The position numbers and the translations under genes are program-made. DNA of 64,000 nucleotides from Hexactinellida sp. DTS-2022 (Eukaryota; Porifera; Hexactinellida): contig JAPNXP010000002.1 in the NCBI GenBank assembly GCA_028753945.1, forward strand, positions 9,858,001 to 9,922,000, given 5' to 3'. The notes under the pieces are model-generated. The model worked only from the letters and a program-made list of their open reading frames with translations. It was not told the origin of the DNA and searched no databases. This document shows positions 63,699-64,000 of the stretch, one piece after another (within the stretch, counting starts at the first letter, position 1; each line of letters opens with the position of its first letter).

Positions 63699-63987
63699 GG
63701 GCAGTAAACTTGGTACAGCGCCTTCCTTCAGCTTTGGATTTGCCCGCGGTACTTCAGTAAAAGTACCATCTCCTCTTGGGACTTGGAAAGTGTAGTCTAT
63801 GTTTTCTTTCTGAAAATGGTTGATACATACATAGACCACCTTCAGGTCACCGATATCCTCGCGACGAAGAGCGCATGTCCAGGCATGATTCAGGGTTGGT
63901 GGATTTTGAGGCATCTTGAACACAAGGAACATGGTCATCAGGGTTGTAGTTGTTCTTGCATCCGGGAACAGAACACGAGTTAGGCAT
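63699..63987 (-). pseudogene. THAP (C2CH) zinc-finger domain, frameshifted once
   Basis: The THAP signature is present: C-x4-C in MPNSCSVPGCKNNYN (codons 5 and 10 from 63987), a conserved tryptophan in HAWTCALRRED, C-x2-H in VCINHF, and the terminal AVPSLLP box. After the first 20 or so codons the frame must change by one base near 63925-63930 (cattgttcct-like stretch read as gttccttgtg) to join the rest, which is open from 63938 to 63432. THAP domains bind DNA sequence-specifically in transposases and in domesticated host regulators. All zinc ligands survive. No splice signal is needed to explain the shift. Confidence 0.85.
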
Positions 63988-64000
63988 GAATAGAAGCTAA

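Larger units (their letters stand above)
62265..63987 (-). pseudogene. Broken THAP-domain P-element-like transposase
   Basis: Proteins of this family bind the transposon ends through an N-terminal THAP zinc finger and cut DNA with an RNase H-like core that is split by a GTP-binding insertion. Here the start at 63987 (MPNSCSVPGC) and the C-terminal family blocks are readable. The blocks include SFLQTDPLDHFGLYR, MMSGSNYHISYLQILE, LAFIAGYTVHQSL and DRGGLKYPSEPVLNSI. Reading them requires about eight to ten frame changes over 1.7 kb. The span allows only about 570 codons, whereas full-length relatives usually have 700-1000. The catalytic core and GTP-binding insertion are not recognisable and appear deleted near 63290. 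In-frame nonsense codons are few relative to frameshifts. I infer an internally deleted, inactive derivative; uncorrected assembly indels could inflate the number of breaks. Confidence 0.82.
61870..64000 (-). mobile_element. P-superfamily (THAP) DNA transposon, partial and decayed
   Basis: Non-satellite DNA begins sharply at 61870 with CATAGCCTACTCTATATATG. P-superfamily ends typically start with CA, so this is probably the 3' terminus of the element. The coding remnant runs leftwards from 63987 to about 62265 on the minus strand. It consists of an N-terminal THAP zinc finger and the C-terminal part of a P/THAP9-like transposase. The opposite terminus and any target duplication lie past 64000. 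P elements make 8-bp duplications; the candidate left copy is within the last bases of the satellite (taatatagt). The empty site is 56564/56565 in the duplicated flank. The element is too broken to be autonomous. Confidence 0.83.

Noticed and set aside
63783-63983. 66-codon plus-strand open frame
   Set aside because: Antisense shadow of the THAP domain, whose zinc ligands and AVP box read on the minus strand.
1-64000. tRNA, rRNA, telomere repeat or replication origin
   Set aside because: No cloverleaf-like GC-rich segments, conserved rRNA blocks or TTAGG/TTAGGG runs were seen in the unique segments or between monomers.

Overview
This window is eukaryotic, almost certainly animal (probably invertebrate), heterochromatin-like DNA. 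About 59 kb of the 64 kb is one tandem satellite with a monomer of about 115 bp, roughly 510 monomers, nearly all in one orientation. The monomers belong to about nine diverged types arranged in nested higher-order repeats (HORs) of 6 to 46 monomers. No bacterial-style genes, RNA genes or CRISPR arrays are present, and no intact protein-coding gene is visible. The animal assignment rests on a P-like THAP transposase, a Helitron-like insertion, a TTAA-flanked DNA element and the AT-rich satellite. I cannot name the species.

Layout. Positions 1-309: satellite, with the array continuing off the left edge. 310-1685: an unidentified 1.38 kb non-satellite insert that replaced 30 bp of a monomer. 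1686-2193: satellite. 2194-2913: a 720-bp DNA element with perfect 11-bp terminal inverted repeats and a TTAA target duplication. 2914-14.9 kb: satellite domain 1, containing a perfect 115-bp inverted duplication at 7024-7287, the only orientation reversal seen. 14.9-42.5 kb: satellite domain 2, interrupted at 37129-37747 by a Helitron-like element ending in four tandem hairpins. 42.5-61.87 kb: satellite domain 3. 61870-64000: one end and the decayed coding region (minus strand) of a P-superfamily DNA transposon with a THAP zinc finger, whose other end lies beyond the window.

How the parts relate. The array evolved by repeated block duplication: many segments recur at exact multiples of about 115.4 bp. 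Because of this the window holds its own empty sites. The 310-1685 insert and the TTAA element are both absent from the paralogous block at 4.6-6.1 kb. The Helitron-like insert is absent from neighbouring identical monomers. The P-like element's insertion point is intact in a copy of the flank 5305 bp upstream. These comparisons define the insertion boundaries precisely and order the events: duplication first, insertion later.

The transposase remnant keeps the DNA-binding THAP domain and the C-terminal region but appears to lack the RNase H-like catalytic core and GTP-binding insertion, and it is broken by many frameshifts. It resembles an internally deleted P-element derivative rather than an active element.
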